Shown piece after piece: positions 33,754 through 42,675 of a DNA stretch of 64,000 nucleotides (the first letter of the stretch is position 1; each line of letters starts with the position of its first letter). The stretch is from Flavobacterium orientale (GTDB lineage Bacteria; Bacteroidota; Bacteroidia; Flavobacteriales; Flavobacteriaceae). The position numbers and the translations under genes are program-made. Under the pieces are notes generated by a model. That model saw only the letters and a list, made by a program, of their open reading frames with translations, was not told where the DNA came from and did not search any database. The stretch lies in NCBI RefSeq assembly GCF_014638005.1, contig NZ_BMFG01000008.1, positions 1-64,000 on the forward strand, written 5' to 3'.

Positions 33754-34593
33754 ATGAAAAAACCTATGAAATACTTACTAATAATTGGATTTCTAATTTT
33801 TAATTTAGGAACAAATCTTATTGCTCAATCGACTTCTGACGGTCTAAAACCAAAAATGAAAATGGTTAAAGAAGTCATTTATAAACCAGAAAATGGAGAA
33901 CTAAAAAGTCGAGAAAATCTTTTTAAATCCGACCTTAATTCATACACAGTTTACGATAAAAATGAAAAGCCAATAGAATTCGGTCAATACGAAACAGATG
34001 GTTCGCTTTACGAGAAAACAATTTATGAAAGAAATGAAGAAGGAGAAGCTCAAAAAGCTTTGAAAAAAAACTCATCGGACGAAACAAAAAGTTATTGGAC
34101 TTATGTTTATGATTCTAATAACAATATGATTGAAGTCAATACATACGATTCGGAAAACAATCTAACAAATATCCAATCTAATAAATATGACGAAAACGGA
34201 AACAATATTGAGATGCTAACAAAGTCACCAGAAAGTGAAAATGGTTGGAGGAATGTTTACAAGTATGATCTTGACAACAAAATAATTGAACAATTTAAAT
34301 ATAAACCAGACGGAAGTTTAAAAGACAGAAGAACTTATTCTTATGATAAGGATGGAAATGAAAACACACAATTTATGTTCAAGCCTGATGGTAGTTTTAC
34401 GAAGTTTGTATCTGAATATGACGAAATGAATAACTTGTTGATACAAAATTGGTTTAACGAACAAGACGACCAAACTCATCAAACATCTTTCGAATATGTT
34501 TACGATGAGAATGGAAATTGGATTACAAAAAAGAGAAGTTCAAATGGGGAATTGGGTATGGTTTGGGAAAGACAAATAGAATACTACGAATAA
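33754..34593 (+). CDS. Exported YD-repeat (RHS-like) protein
   Basis: About 279 aa from ATG 33754 (a GTG three codons earlier is less likely). Signal peptide ending NLIAQ. The mature part carries degenerate YD repeats: TVYDKNEKPIEFGQYETDGS, YVYDSNNNMIEV, NKYDENGNNIEM, YSYDKDGNENTQ, YVYDENGNWITK. It is short compared with RHS toxins and has no C-terminal toxin domain, so it is probably a free-standing beta-shell piece. Placed between two long dyad spacers. Confidence 0.82.
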   Translation: MKKPMKYLLIIGFLIFNLGTNLIAQSTSDGLKPKMKMVKEVIYKPENGELKSRENLFKSDLNSYTVYDKNEKPIEFGQYETDGSLYEKTIYERNEEGEAQKALKKNSSDETKSYWTYVYDSNNNMIEVNTYDSENNLTNIQSNKYDENGNNIEMLTKSPESENGWRNVYKYDLDNKIIEQFKYKPDGSLKDRRTYSYDKDGNENTQFMFKPDGSFTKFVSEYDEMNNLLIQNWFNEQDDQTHQTSFEYVYDENGNWITKKRSSNGELGMVWERQIEYYE

Positions 34594-34610
34594 AGATACG
34601 TTTCACAACA

Positions 34611-34725
34611 TCGGCTATAGTTCACTGCTACGTAATTTTTCCTTTGGAAAAACTACGCATCCGTGAATGGTTGGTGTTTATTTATTAACTTTATTGTTTA
34701 ACCCAACGCAGCGAGCTATAACCGA
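34611..34725. repeat. Long imperfect dyad spacer
   Basis: Left arm 34611-34632 (TCGGCTATAGTTCACTGCTA and on) pairs with 34704-34725 at about 17 of 22 positions. The centre has the strong hairpin CGTAATTTTTCC-TTT-GGAAAAACTACG (34631-34657). Confidence 0.65.
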
Positions 34726-34773
34726 GGAACTTTGTATGCAATTATACCTCGAAACTACGAAAACACTACGAAA

Positions 34774-34860
34774 ATGATTCAAAAATTAATTGACAGAACT
34801 AACACTACAGAATTCTATCAAGATTCTGATTTAAAACTTGAATCTTACAATAAGAAATAA
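34774..34860 (+). pseudogene. 28-codon remnant ORF
   Basis: ATG 34774 to TAA 34860: starts MIQKLIDRTNTTEFYQDSDL. Follows directly on a dyad spacer, where a gene would begin, but ends after 28 codons; it may be what is left of a lost cassette gene. No family recognised. Confidence 0.3.
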
Positions 34861-34899
34861 TCTCAAACTAAATCCAATTTGAATTAAATATCAATTAAT

Positions 34900-35271
34900 A
34901 TGAAAGTTTTAAAAATATTTGGAATTGCAATTGGCTTGGCGATTTTAATTTTTTTTAGCATCAAAAAAATCAATCCGCTCTTGAAATTAGACGGATACAC
35001 TGGACTTTTTTTACGAGTTTTGCTTACAACCGACGATTCTGAATATTCTAAAAATTATTCTCACCATAAATTTTTGCAAATTGAAAATGGAATGAGTGTC
35101 TCACAAGTTTACGAAATTCTTGGTAAACCAATTAGAGCAGATGTGAATGGAAATGAGTATTACTGTTTGTGGTATTCTTGGTCTCCACATTCAACACATT
35201 ACAGACGAAGAAATATAATTTTTGAAAATAATAGAGTTTCTTTAATTCAATCAGAATTTTATGTTGATTAA
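34900..35271 (+). CDS. Small membrane-anchored protein with a BamE/SmpA-like motif
   Basis: 123 aa. One N-terminal membrane helix (about 5-22). The segment FLQIENGMSVSQVYEILGKP (about 65-84) followed by EYYCLWYSW and RNIIFENNRVSLI is the beta-alpha-alpha-beta pattern of the SmpA/OmlA (BamE-like) fold. These domains are used in envelope proteins for protein contacts; a role in outer-membrane assembly is not implied. The next spacer begins just after the stop. Confidence 0.7.
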   Translation: MKVLKIFGIAIGLAILIFFSIKKINPLLKLDGYTGLFLRVLLTTDDSEYSKNYSHHKFLQIENGMSVSQVYEILGKPIRADVNGNEYYCLWYSWSPHSTHYRRRNIIFENNRVSLIQSEFYVD

Positions 35272-35282
35272 TTACAACTTCT

Positions 35283-35421
35283 GCTAATGAGGTATTGCCA
35301 AAAGCGAGGGTGAAATAATTCTAATAAACTTTTTGCTATATTTGAGTAGTGGTATTTCTAGTGAAGAACGGTGCTAAAATCCCCGCCTTCGGCAATACCC
35401 AATACATAGGCTTTCGTTAGC
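35283..35421. repeat. Long dyad spacer containing a promoter box
   Basis: Outer arms GCTAATG (35283-35289) and CGTTAGC (35415-35421), inner arms GGTATTGCC (35291-35299) and GGCAATACC (35391-35399). TATATTTG at 35337-35344 lies in the loop and is the likely promoter of the next gene, about 100 bp downstream. Confidence 0.7.
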
Positions 35422-35445
35422 ACAACCCACTCAAAACAGTAAAAC

Positions 35446-35691
35446 ATGAATAAAATAAAACTGACTTTAATTTTTTTGACAATATGCAGTTTAGAATGCT
35501 TTAGCCAAGATGCTGGAAACAATGGAATAAGAAACACTGCAATCAGTAGTGGAATTGGATTAGGAAGTGTTTTAGCTGTGGTAGTTTCTTGGGAAAGAAA
35601 CAAATCGGTTTTATTGGCATTTTTGCACGGGATTTTTAGTTGGTTATATGTTATATATTTTGTGCTAACAAGAAAACCGGAAGAAAGATAA
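35446..35691 (+). CDS. Small exported/membrane protein
   Basis: 81 aa. Signal peptide ending ECFSQ, then a Gly-rich hydrophobic helix (AISSGIGLGSVLAVVVSW) and a second one (LLAFLHGIFSWLYVIYFVL). No family known. Small two-helix membrane proteins of this type are common in Flavobacteria. The gene fills the space between two repeat-type elements. Confidence 0.72.
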   Translation: MNKIKLTLIFLTICSLECFSQDAGNNGIRNTAISSGIGLGSVLAVVVSWERNKSVLLAFLHGIFSWLYVIYFVLTRKPEER

Positions 35692-35910
35692 TTAAAAATA
35701 AGACGGATCTTAAACGAGTTCATCTACACTAAACTTTGCGTGGAATTTAGCAAGTTGCGAAATTGCTCAATTAATCGCAATTGAAAAATAGTGCGGAATA
35801 AAACGCTGACCGAAGATACTCAAATGCGGAAAAGCCCAAAGCGTAAATTTGATGAATAATTTGACCCTCGCTCTCCAAAATGTGCTCGTTGCTCTGATTT
35901 AATTTGTAAA

Positions 35911-36549
35911 TTATTCTTTTGAACACTCCTTAGTGAATCGGTCAAAAATCACATCAGATTCACTGACAGTATTGGTATAAAAATACGCACCATCACTATC
36001 TTCAGCAATTTCACTAGCGTCTGAAGTTTCCACTAGCTCTTTTTTAACTATTTTAGAAGTAGTGACAACTACTTTATATTTATATATCTTACCATTAAAA
36101 TGATCTAATAAAAAATAGCCAAAATCGGTATAACTATAACTATAAACACGATGATTTAGTCCGTAAAAAAACTCTTTTATAAGAATCGTATCCTTAAAAA
36201 CTTCAACTTTTTTTAAACCATTTTCATCGCAGTATATTTTATAAAAAATGGGAGTGTCTTCAACTATGTGTATGATTTTTTTACTATCAGCTGTAGTGAA
36301 GATAATTTCCTTTTCTAAAAATCCATTTTTTATAATCTCTAATTTATTTTTCGATTTAATCACTTTATTATCAATCAATATGTAATTATCAGGATTAAAT
36401 GTATCTTCTTTAGAATTTAGTTTTTCATAATAGTAATATTTTTGTTCATCAACATTCAAAACTTTTTTCACATCAAAAGATGAAAGTGTATCATTTTGTG
36501 AAAATGAGACCAATACACTTAAAAGCATAAAAAAACAATATAATTTCAT
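35911..36549 (-). CDS. Exported hypothetical protein
   Basis: 212 aa with a signal peptide ending SFSQ (about residue 18). The mature chain is beta-rich and charged (KYYYYEKLNSKEDTF, NKVIKSKNKLEIIKNGFLEK, HFNGKIYKYKVVVT). One of very few minus-strand genes in the 30-57 kb array. No family recognised. Confidence 0.72.
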   Translation of the reverse strand: MKLYCFFMLLSVLVSFSQNDTLSSFDVKKVLNVDEQKYYYYEKLNSKEDTFNPDNYILIDNKVIKSKNKLEIIKNGFLEKEIIFTTADSKKIIHIVEDTPIFYKIYCDENGLKKVEVFKDTILIKEFFYGLNHRVYSYSYTDFGYFLLDHFNGKIYKYKVVVTTSKIVKKELVETSDASEIAEDSDGAYFYTNTVSESDVIFDRFTKECSKE

Positions 36550-36663
36550 AGTATAAAAAATTTGAAGTTTACCTATGTTAAAGTTAATAGACCCTGAATT
36601 ATTTTGCCAATAGGCATTCTGTAAATTGGGAAAGCAAAAATGAAAATCAATAAATGTGCCATC

Positions 36664-36860
36664 TATTCCCCCTGCTTACCACGCTCTGTCATCCCGACGA
36701 AGGAGGGATCCCATAATCCAAGTCACACCCAGTTTACCCCCAAAGTTTGTCATCCCGCGGGATGTAGAAGACAAAATTTTATCCCGCTTGGGCGGAAAGG
36801 ACCTCCTACGCAGTAGGCAGCAACCCCCTTACCCGCCCCCGACCTATCCGCCGAAACGAA
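36664..36860. repeat. Mosaic intergenic repeat cluster
   Basis: CTCTGTCATCCCGACGAAGG, GATCCCATAATCCAAGTCAC, then the dyad CATCCCGCGGGATG, AAATTTTATCCCGCTTGGGC and CCTACGCAGTAGGCAGCAAC. Several modules in series. All frames here are repeat-driven; no gene. Confidence 0.88.
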
Positions 36861-36982
36861 AGCACACATGCAGCAGCAAACTGGCCAAGCAACCCCATAA
36901 TTCCAATAATTAAAAGACTTTTAACCTCCAAAAAAACAGAACTAAAAGCTAGATTTCTTTTTAAAAGGATAAAAAACTTGGT

Positions 36983-36990
36983 TATATTTG
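36983..36990 (+). promoter_or_regulatory. TATATTTG -7 box before the signal-peptidase-like gene
   Basis: In AAAAAACTTGGTTATATTTG, 56 bp before the start codon. Confidence 0.75.
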
Positions 36991-37045
36991 GAACTATTTA
37001 ATAGTTAACCCAATAAAATAATACCCTAAAACAAGACAACAAAAT

Positions 37046-37720
37046 ATGAATAAAAACCTAAAAAAGATAGTAATCATTGTCGGCGTATGTTTTGTAACCT
37101 ACCAATTTTTGGGATTTTTCGGGATTTTTAAAATTTATAATAATCCTACCGTTGCAAACGAGCCCAATTTGAAACAAGGAACAAAATTTATGGCTACAAA
37201 TACTAGGGAACCGGAAATTGGTGATTTCGTTTGTTATAAATATGGTGATTCTTTATTCGGAAGTAATCTAAGAGTGCATAGACTATGTGCTATCGAAAAT
37301 GATCTGGTAGAAATCAAAAATGGTGTGCTTTACGTGAACGGTACGAACAAGGATAAAGATTTTAAATTATTGCATTTTTATGCGGTTAACAATGTCCAGT
37401 ATGAAAAGCTTAAACTTAGTAACGAGTATGAGGATAACAAATTATTGGTTTTTGGTTATGAAAACGAGCGTTTTATAGCATTGGAAGAATCATTTGCTTT
37501 AAAAATGGGTTTAAAAAGAAGTATTGAACCTGAAAATAAAACGGACAATTCCATCGAAAGACGGTATGGTAAAAAATGGAATAAAGACAATTTTGGTCCC
37601 TTGAAAATACCAATAGGAAAAATTTTCGTCTTAGGCGATAATCGAGATAATAGTGAAGATTCAAGATATATTGGTGTAATAGACGTTAGTGACATCAAAG
37701 GTGTGGTTTTAAATAAATAG
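37046..37720 (+). CDS. Signal peptidase I-like protein lacking catalytic Ser and Lys
   Basis: 224 aa with one N-terminal membrane helix (about 7-28). The S26 fold is recognisable from LYVNG (about 95) and above all the C-terminal box GDNRDNSEDSRYIG (about 196-209). In the region of the SxSMxPT box the chain reads TVANEPNLKQG, putting Ala37 where Ser should be, and the Lys of the KR-V-G-PGD box is replaced (VHRLCAIENDLVEI, His78). Without Ser and Lys it should not cleave. It may bind signal peptides or be decaying. Own promoter. Confidence 0.8.
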   Translation: MNKNLKKIVIIVGVCFVTYQFLGFFGIFKIYNNPTVANEPNLKQGTKFMATNTREPEIGDFVCYKYGDSLFGSNLRVHRLCAIENDLVEIKNGVLYVNGTNKDKDFKLLHFYAVNNVQYEKLKLSNEYEDNKLLVFGYENERFIALEESFALKMGLKRSIEPENKTDNSIERRYGKKWNKDNFGPLKIPIGKIFVLGDNRDNSEDSRYIGVIDVSDIKGVVLNK

Positions 37721-37897
37721 CTTGCTATAAAACCATATAGTGTTCATTGTAAGTCCCCCCACTATCCGAAGTGCTCATTTTACTTGTATTCTATACTAGC
37801 ATTAGCATATATAAAGGTAGTAATTACGTTCCTTGTTTAGCAAATGAAATCGATAAGAAAAGCTTGATTTCTTTTAGAAAGGGATAAAAAAGTTGGT

Positions 37898-37905
37898 TAT
37901 ATTTG
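37898..37905 (+). promoter_or_regulatory. TATATTTG -7 box before the T9SS protein gene
   Basis: In AAAAAAGTTGGTTATATTTG; 58 bp upstream of the ATG. Around it, CTTGATTTCTTTTAGAAAGG also resembles the region before 36983 and 56388, so the similarity extends beyond the box. Confidence 0.75.
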
Positions 37906-37962
37906 ATATTATTTACAAGTTGGCAGAGTTGCTTTAAATAGCAAACATTATATACTACTACT

Positions 37963-38808
37963 ATGAAAACAAAATTACTTTTAATTGTCATCCTTTTTCC
38001 GATTACGGCTATTTGTCAGGACTATTTTCCGATGCTAAACAATTCGAGCTGGCATGTATTAATGGCGACTCAATTGGGACCTAGTCATTTTTCTATTACG
38101 CCGGACGGACAAGCAACTTTTAATGGCATAACCTATAATAAATATATTCAACCTTATTTTGGAGAGGTGTATCTCAGGGAAGATGTGGCTACTAAAAAGG
38201 TCTATAAATTTTATAATAATGCCGATGTACTCTTATTCGACTTTAGTTTACAAGCAGGAAGTATCGTTACGTTAGCCAACGGCGTTTCCTATTATGTTGA
38301 ATCAATTACAAATATAAATGTCGTGGGTGGCCAACGGAAGAAATTTTTCTTATACAGGATGGATGGGTTTGGATTCAACGAAACGTGGATAGAGGGTGTG
38401 GGGAACATAGAACACCCGGTATCAGCTAGCTATGAATTAGTTAGCGACCCCGTATTTTATTTAGAATGTAGTTCTCAAAATAACACGCCAATATATAACA
38501 GAGGACTGGCAGATGGAACGGTACCAACCAATTGCGCAAGTCTTTCAACTGAAGATTTTTGGAAAGATGACATAACCATTAGTCCTAACCCGTTTAAGGA
38601 ACAGGTAGTAATTTCGTCGTCATCCGGCTTTATTAACGCAAGCTACTGTTTATATAATTCCCTGGGACAAATCGTAAAAGAATCGCCAAGAAATAGTGAC
38701 GATGTAATTGCAATATCCCGAGACAATTTGGAAGCGGGAGTGTATTATTTACAAATCACCCAAGACGGTAAAAAATGTAAGGTGGCTAAAATTTGTATTG
38801 CGAATTAG
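37963..38808 (+). CDS. Exported protein with T9SS type A sorting domain
   Basis: 281 aa. Signal peptide ending AICQ, an N-terminal domain of about 180 residues (NSSWHVLMATQLGPSHF, FDFSLQAGSIVTLANGVSYY), and a C-terminal domain of about 75 residues typical for the type IX system (ISPNPFKEQVVISS, LYNSLGQIVKE, LEAGVYYLQITQDGK, KVAKICI). It should be exported by T9SS and attached to or released from the cell surface. Function of the N-terminal part unknown. Confidence 0.88.
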   Translation: MKTKLLLIVILFPITAICQDYFPMLNNSSWHVLMATQLGPSHFSITPDGQATFNGITYNKYIQPYFGEVYLREDVATKKVYKFYNNADVLLFDFSLQAGSIVTLANGVSYYVESITNINVVGGQRKKFFLYRMDGFGFNETWIEGVGNIEHPVSASYELVSDPVFYLECSSQNNTPIYNRGLADGTVPTNCASLSTEDFWKDDITISPNPFKEQVVISSSSGFINASYCLYNSLGQIVKESPRNSDDVIAISRDNLEAGVYYLQITQDGKKCKVAKICIAN

Positions 38809-38851
38809 CACCTCTAAGGCCTCAGCTATAAAAAAATTGCCCGTTTTCTGA

Positions 38852-39065
38852 GCCCCCCTGCTTACCACGCTATGTCATCCCGCAGGCGTGTCCGCCGAGG
38901 CGAAAGGACTCGTGCGATAGCGAACAGGCGAAGCAATCCCATAATCAATATCACCCACAGTTTACCCTCAAAGTTTGTCATCCCGCGGGATGTCGAAGAC
39001 GAAATAGGGACCTCCTACACAGTAGGCAGCACACAACCAACAACAAACTGGCGAAGCAATCTCAT
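38852..39065. repeat. Mosaic intergenic repeat cluster
   Basis: Modules in order: CTATGTCATCCCGCAGGCG, TCCGCCGAGGCGAAAGGACT, GCGATAGCGAACAGGCGAAG, CCCATAATCAATATCACC, then the CATCCCGCGGGATG dyad and CCTACACAGTAGGCAGCACA. The module with GAGGCG and GCGATAGCGAACAGG is shared with the clusters at 41.1 and 43.4 kb. Confidence 0.88.
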
Positions 39066-39183
39066 AATTCCTAATAATTAAAATATTTTTAACCTCAAAT
39101 ACGTTATTAAAAAGCTTGGATAGTAGTTGAGAGGGATAAAAAAAGTTAGTTATATTTAATTTCATTTACTAGTTTCCAATAAT

Positions 39184-39768
39184 TTGAGAAAAATTAACTA
39201 CAGTCTATTAGTAAAAGCAATCTTTCCGATTGGAATTTTGCTGTTTTTCATTCTTAAATCCGAATTAAGAACGGAAGGTGATTTTGGTGGACTTGTAGGT
39301 GGAATTAAAATGTTATGCTTCCTTTTTTTTGGCGTAGTACTATTTTTAGTTACATCAATTAAAAGTATCCGAAGAATAAAAGAAGGAAAAAATCGTAAAG
39401 AATCGAAAGTAATTTTGTTTAGTTTAGTAATTGCTACTTTAATTGGCGTTAGCTCTTTTTGGTTTCCATATAATTTTTTTGATAAAGAACCGGAGTTTAT
39501 TGCATTGGATAAAATTGGAAATAAATTGACATTAGCCGATGGAAAATACATGTTGAAGTCAAAAGAAATTGAATGGACAACTATTACACGAGGAAAATAT
39601 CGAATTAATACAGACACAATTTTTTTAGCTATTGACAATGAACGTTATTATTGTAAACGTGCTTTAAAATATTTTATTCAGGACGAGAATTTGATACCCA
39701 TATATTTGAATAGAATTGAAACCGATTCTACCGAATTTTTAAAAATAGTTAGAAAAGTAAAAAACTAA
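39184..39768 (+). CDS. Small membrane protein with C-terminal soluble domain
   Basis: 194 aa from a TTG at 39184 (no ATG fits; the next Met is about 40 codons inside). Three membrane helices: about 8-24, 37-57 and 74-92. The rest (about 95-194) is a small beta-rich domain (LTLADGKYMLKSKEIEWTTI, KYRINTDTIFLAID). A TATATTTA box at 39151 lies 33 bp upstream. Function unknown. Confidence 0.68.
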   Translation: MRKINYSLLVKAIFPIGILLFFILKSELRTEGDFGGLVGGIKMLCFLFFGVVLFLVTSIKSIRRIKEGKNRKESKVILFSLVIATLIGVSSFWFPYNFFDKEPEFIALDKIGNKLTLADGKYMLKSKEIEWTTITRGKYRINTDTIFLAIDNERYYCKRALKYFIQDENLIPIYLNRIETDSTEFLKIVRKVKN

Positions 39769-39830
39769 AATGCTATTTTTATATTTGTTTTTATATCCTA
39801 GTTAGGCTCAACTTTAAAAAGACAACCACA

Positions 39831-41069
39831 ATGAAAAACAGCACAACACTACTAATTGGATTGTTTTACACAATCACAGCTTTTTGCCAAGACGGAGAAT
39901 TTAAAGTGCATCCAAACGGCTTAATTTATAGCGAGCAAACGATGGGAAAATTGAGTCATATAGTGGACTCTTTGAACTTGAAATACAAAACTTGCAATTT
40001 CAATACCGTATTTTATGCTAAAAGCCAAACTATTGGACACTTGGTAGAAGTGGACAAAGACAATTGTAAGGAAGCAATGAAAGATATAGAAGCCAATATT
40101 TCCTTTGACGACTTTATAAAAAAATATCCAAGTGCAACCATTGAGAGAAATGTGTTGATTATTAAGAGTCAAATCAAAAACTACGATAATAAAAATAGTA
40201 TAGAATTTGAACATTTTGACTTGAAAAATGATTATGGATTTAGTATACATTCAGAAGACGTAGCTCTTTACCAAAAAGATTTTTCTAATAAGTGGCTTAT
40301 TAAATACACAAAAAAAACAAAATATTCGGAAGAATCGCTTTCCGCCTTTTTCTTCCCGGAAAATTTCAGTTCAGTGGCTATTCCTCAAAAATATGCTCAA
40401 ATGATAGGGTATTCCGATTGTTTAATAGACACAACAACAACAAAGTTTAAAGACAATCTAAAAAACGGTTGGGTAGAACTACCTAAAAATTGGACTTCAT
40501 TATCTGATAAAAAGAAAGCAAAACTACTCGATGAGATGAGAAGTACAAGAGTAGTTGGAGGTTGTAGTCAAGATAGTAGACCAAGAGAACACGCAATCAA
40601 CATGGCCTTGCTCTCTGCTGAAACTTATAATTGGGAAGTTTTTTTAAAATCACATTTGGATATTATGAACGACCGTTTTGATCGAGTGTCAGACGGTAGT
40701 TATGCTTGGAGACAAAGAAACACCTATATCAGAGAGCTTGAAGAACTAAATATTAATGTGACTGACCTGATTTTGGGTATTTCCTTTAGAATTGAAAATC
40801 CTGCTTCAAATCATTACTTCGGTAGTATCGGGCGTGTGGGAAGAGCATTATCTGAAACAAAAAACAGAGATGAAATTGAAAACGCAATGCTGGCAATTAT
40901 AGCCGACACAGAATTAGACTATTTCAACAGATTGTTATTTTATTTCCTTTTCAAAAACTACAACTACCACATTGAAGATGAAACTATAAAAAAAGTGAGT
41001 AATGAAAAGTTGGTAGCTGCAGTTGCAACTTTACCGGATTATTTTAGTAACCAACTGACAGACAAATAA
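39831..41069 (+). CDS. Exported hypothetical protein, 412 aa
   Basis: Signal peptide ending TAFCQ. Two regions: an N-terminal beta-rich part (HPNGLIYSEQTMGKLSHI, EVDKDNCKEAMKDIEANIS) and an alpha-helical C-terminal part from about 225 (REHAINMALLSAETYNWEVF, NTYIRELEELNINVTDLILG, FNRLLFYFLFKNYNYHIED) that may be a repeat-type scaffold. A TATATTTG box lies at 39780, 51 bp upstream. No family recognised. Confidence 0.72.
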   Translation: MKNSTTLLIGLFYTITAFCQDGEFKVHPNGLIYSEQTMGKLSHIVDSLNLKYKTCNFNTVFYAKSQTIGHLVEVDKDNCKEAMKDIEANISFDDFIKKYPSATIERNVLIIKSQIKNYDNKNSIEFEHFDLKNDYGFSIHSEDVALYQKDFSNKWLIKYTKKTKYSEESLSAFFFPENFSSVAIPQKYAQMIGYSDCLIDTTTTKFKDNLKNGWVELPKNWTSLSDKKKAKLLDEMRSTRVVGGCSQDSRPREHAINMALLSAETYNWEVFLKSHLDIMNDRFDRVSDGSYAWRQRNTYIRELEELNINVTDLILGISFRIENPASNHYFGSIGRVGRALSETKNRDEIENAMLAIIADTELDYFNRLLFYFLFKNYNYHIEDETIKKVSNEKLVAAVATLPDYFSNQLTDK

Positions 41070-41078
41070 AAAATCCGA

Positions 41079-41275
41079 CTTGTAATCCCGACGCAGGCGT
41101 GTCCGTCTAGGCGGATGGACTCGAGCGATAGCGAACAGGCGAAGCAATCCCATAATCCACATCACACCTAGCTTATCATTTCCCATCGTCCCCACCGTCC
41201 CCAATGTCCCCATCATCGAAAAGACGAAATTTTATCCCGCCTAGGCGGAAGGAACCTCCTACGCAGTAGGCAACT
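41079..41275. repeat. Mosaic intergenic repeat cluster
   Basis: AATCCCGACGCAGGCGTGTC, CGTCTAGGCGGATGGACTCG, AGCGATAGCGAACAGGCG, CCCATAATCCACATCACAC, then AAATTTTATCCCGCCTAGGC and CCTACGCAGTAGGC. Between them 41180-41215 has a local CCCCA-rich repeat (GTCCCCACCGTCCCC). Confidence 0.88.
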
Positions 41276-41372
41276 ACCCTACTCATAATCTTAAAAACAA
41301 CCAAGAATTATAACTATATAAAAACCATAAGAAAAAACTTGTACACTCTTAGAAAGAATTAGGAAAGTTAAT

Positions 41373-41380
41373 TATATTTG
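41373..41380 (+). promoter_or_regulatory. TATATTTG -7 box before the TPR-like gene
   Basis: In GAAAGTTAATTATATTTGAA, 63 bp before the start codon. Confidence 0.7.
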
Positions 41381-41442
41381 AAACTAGTTACTTATTAACT
41401 GCAACTATTTCTAAAAACCTGAAAAATAAACAATCACATAAA

Positions 41443-42516
41443 ATGAAAAATAAAACTATTTTTTACCTACTATTTTTACTTTTTACAAATGTAATGCTGA
41501 TAGCTCAAAAAGACAATGAAAAGAGCCTTCAAGACTACAAAAACGCAAGCTTACAAGAGAAATTTGAAATGAATAAAAGCTATGCAATCAAAGTGCTGCC
41601 TATTTTGAGTAGTTATCAAACTAGTGTAGAAGATATATTTCTCGGAGTTAAAAATTTTGGTACGATGGTAACCCAAACTAACTTTTCTGAACAACAAGAT
41701 GTTTTAAAGTTAACCAGTCATAATTCAGATTATTGGAGAGCATGTATGGAAATGGAAGCAGGAAATCAACTTATTCCAACAACAAAAATTTTTATGTTAG
41801 TGTCACAAGGAGAATTCGATTATGCATTCAAATACCTTGAAGTTGTTAAAATGTTTTCAATACCGGAAGCCTATGCTGATTTATATTTAGGAGAACTAAA
41901 AAACAGATTGGAGTTGTTTAACAAACAACTAAACTCAGAAATAGAAAAAGGAATTGCGGAACACGACAAAGGAAATTTCGAAAAAGCAATTTCGATATAT
42001 GCAGAAATAATAAAACAATATCCAAATTCAGCTTGGACAAATTTTGAATTGTTTTATTCACAAAGTGAACTTAATAAAAAAAATGGTGAAGGAAAACGTA
42101 ATACTATTGAAGATTGGAACAGTAAGAAAAAAAATATTCTAGATCACAATCCTTTTTTTGGATTACCCATAAGTGCGCAAAATGCAGAAGATGCTTATTT
42201 GTTGTTTCGAAGAAATTCAATCGGACAATTATTTAGAGATAAAAACGAAACCGTAGATGATATCTATAAATATGCTGATATAGCTATGGATTTAGAAATC
42301 TATGACTTTGCGGCTCAACTGTATTGGTTTTCATTAAGTCATACTGATAAAAATGAAGACTCCATCTATAAATTCCTTTATTGCATTGAAAAATTGGGGG
42401 TTACAAATTTGAAGCAGAATTTTAAAGGTAATATCGAAAAAGAGTTTAAAAACATAAAAAAGAACAAAGAAAAAGAAATGATTAAAAGTGAAGTGTACAA
42501 ATCATACAAAAAGTAA
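41443..42516 (+). CDS. Exported TPR-like hypothetical protein
   Basis: 357 aa. Signal peptide ending MLIAQ. Mostly alpha-helical; EKGIAEHDKGNFEKAISIYA, EIIKQYPNSAWTNFELFYSQ form a clear tetratricopeptide unit (about 168-205), and further helices (DIAMDLEIYDFAAQLYWFSL) look like more units. TPR proteins serve as binding scaffolds; partner unknown. Confidence 0.72.
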   Translation: MKNKTIFYLLFLLFTNVMLIAQKDNEKSLQDYKNASLQEKFEMNKSYAIKVLPILSSYQTSVEDIFLGVKNFGTMVTQTNFSEQQDVLKLTSHNSDYWRACMEMEAGNQLIPTTKIFMLVSQGEFDYAFKYLEVVKMFSIPEAYADLYLGELKNRLELFNKQLNSEIEKGIAEHDKGNFEKAISIYAEIIKQYPNSAWTNFELFYSQSELNKKNGEGKRNTIEDWNSKKKNILDHNPFFGLPISAQNAEDAYLLFRRNSIGQLFRDKNETVDDIYKYADIAMDLEIYDFAAQLYWFSLSHTDKNEDSIYKFLYCIEKLGVTNLKQNFKGNIEKEFKNIKKNKEKEMIKSEVYKSYKK

Positions 42517-42620
42517 CAGCTGCCAATCGGGTATTGTCCTGCTTACAAAAAAAGTGAACTGATGTTTTAAGTAGGCCTACCACTAAACACATTACCAGTT
42601 AAAAAATGATCAAAAAGTTT

Positions 42621-42628
42621 TATATTTG
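42621..42628 (+). promoter_or_regulatory. TATATTTG -7 box before the 163-aa exported protein gene
   Basis: In CAAAAAGTTTTATATTTGGG, 48 bp before the start. Sits in a short spacer with GTTAGCACGTAACGGTTAAC, reminiscent of the dyad spacers at 33-35 kb. Confidence 0.65.
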
Positions 42629-42675
42629 GGTGGTTAGCACGTAACGGTTAACACATAACTATCAACTAAAAAAAC

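Noticed and set aside
36656..36913. 85-codon ORF in the intergenic repeat cluster; also ORFs at 38872-39081 and 56014-56280
   Set aside because: They translate the mosaic repeat (SSRR-type and PSKFVIPRDVED peptides recur), so they reflect repeat DNA, not genes.
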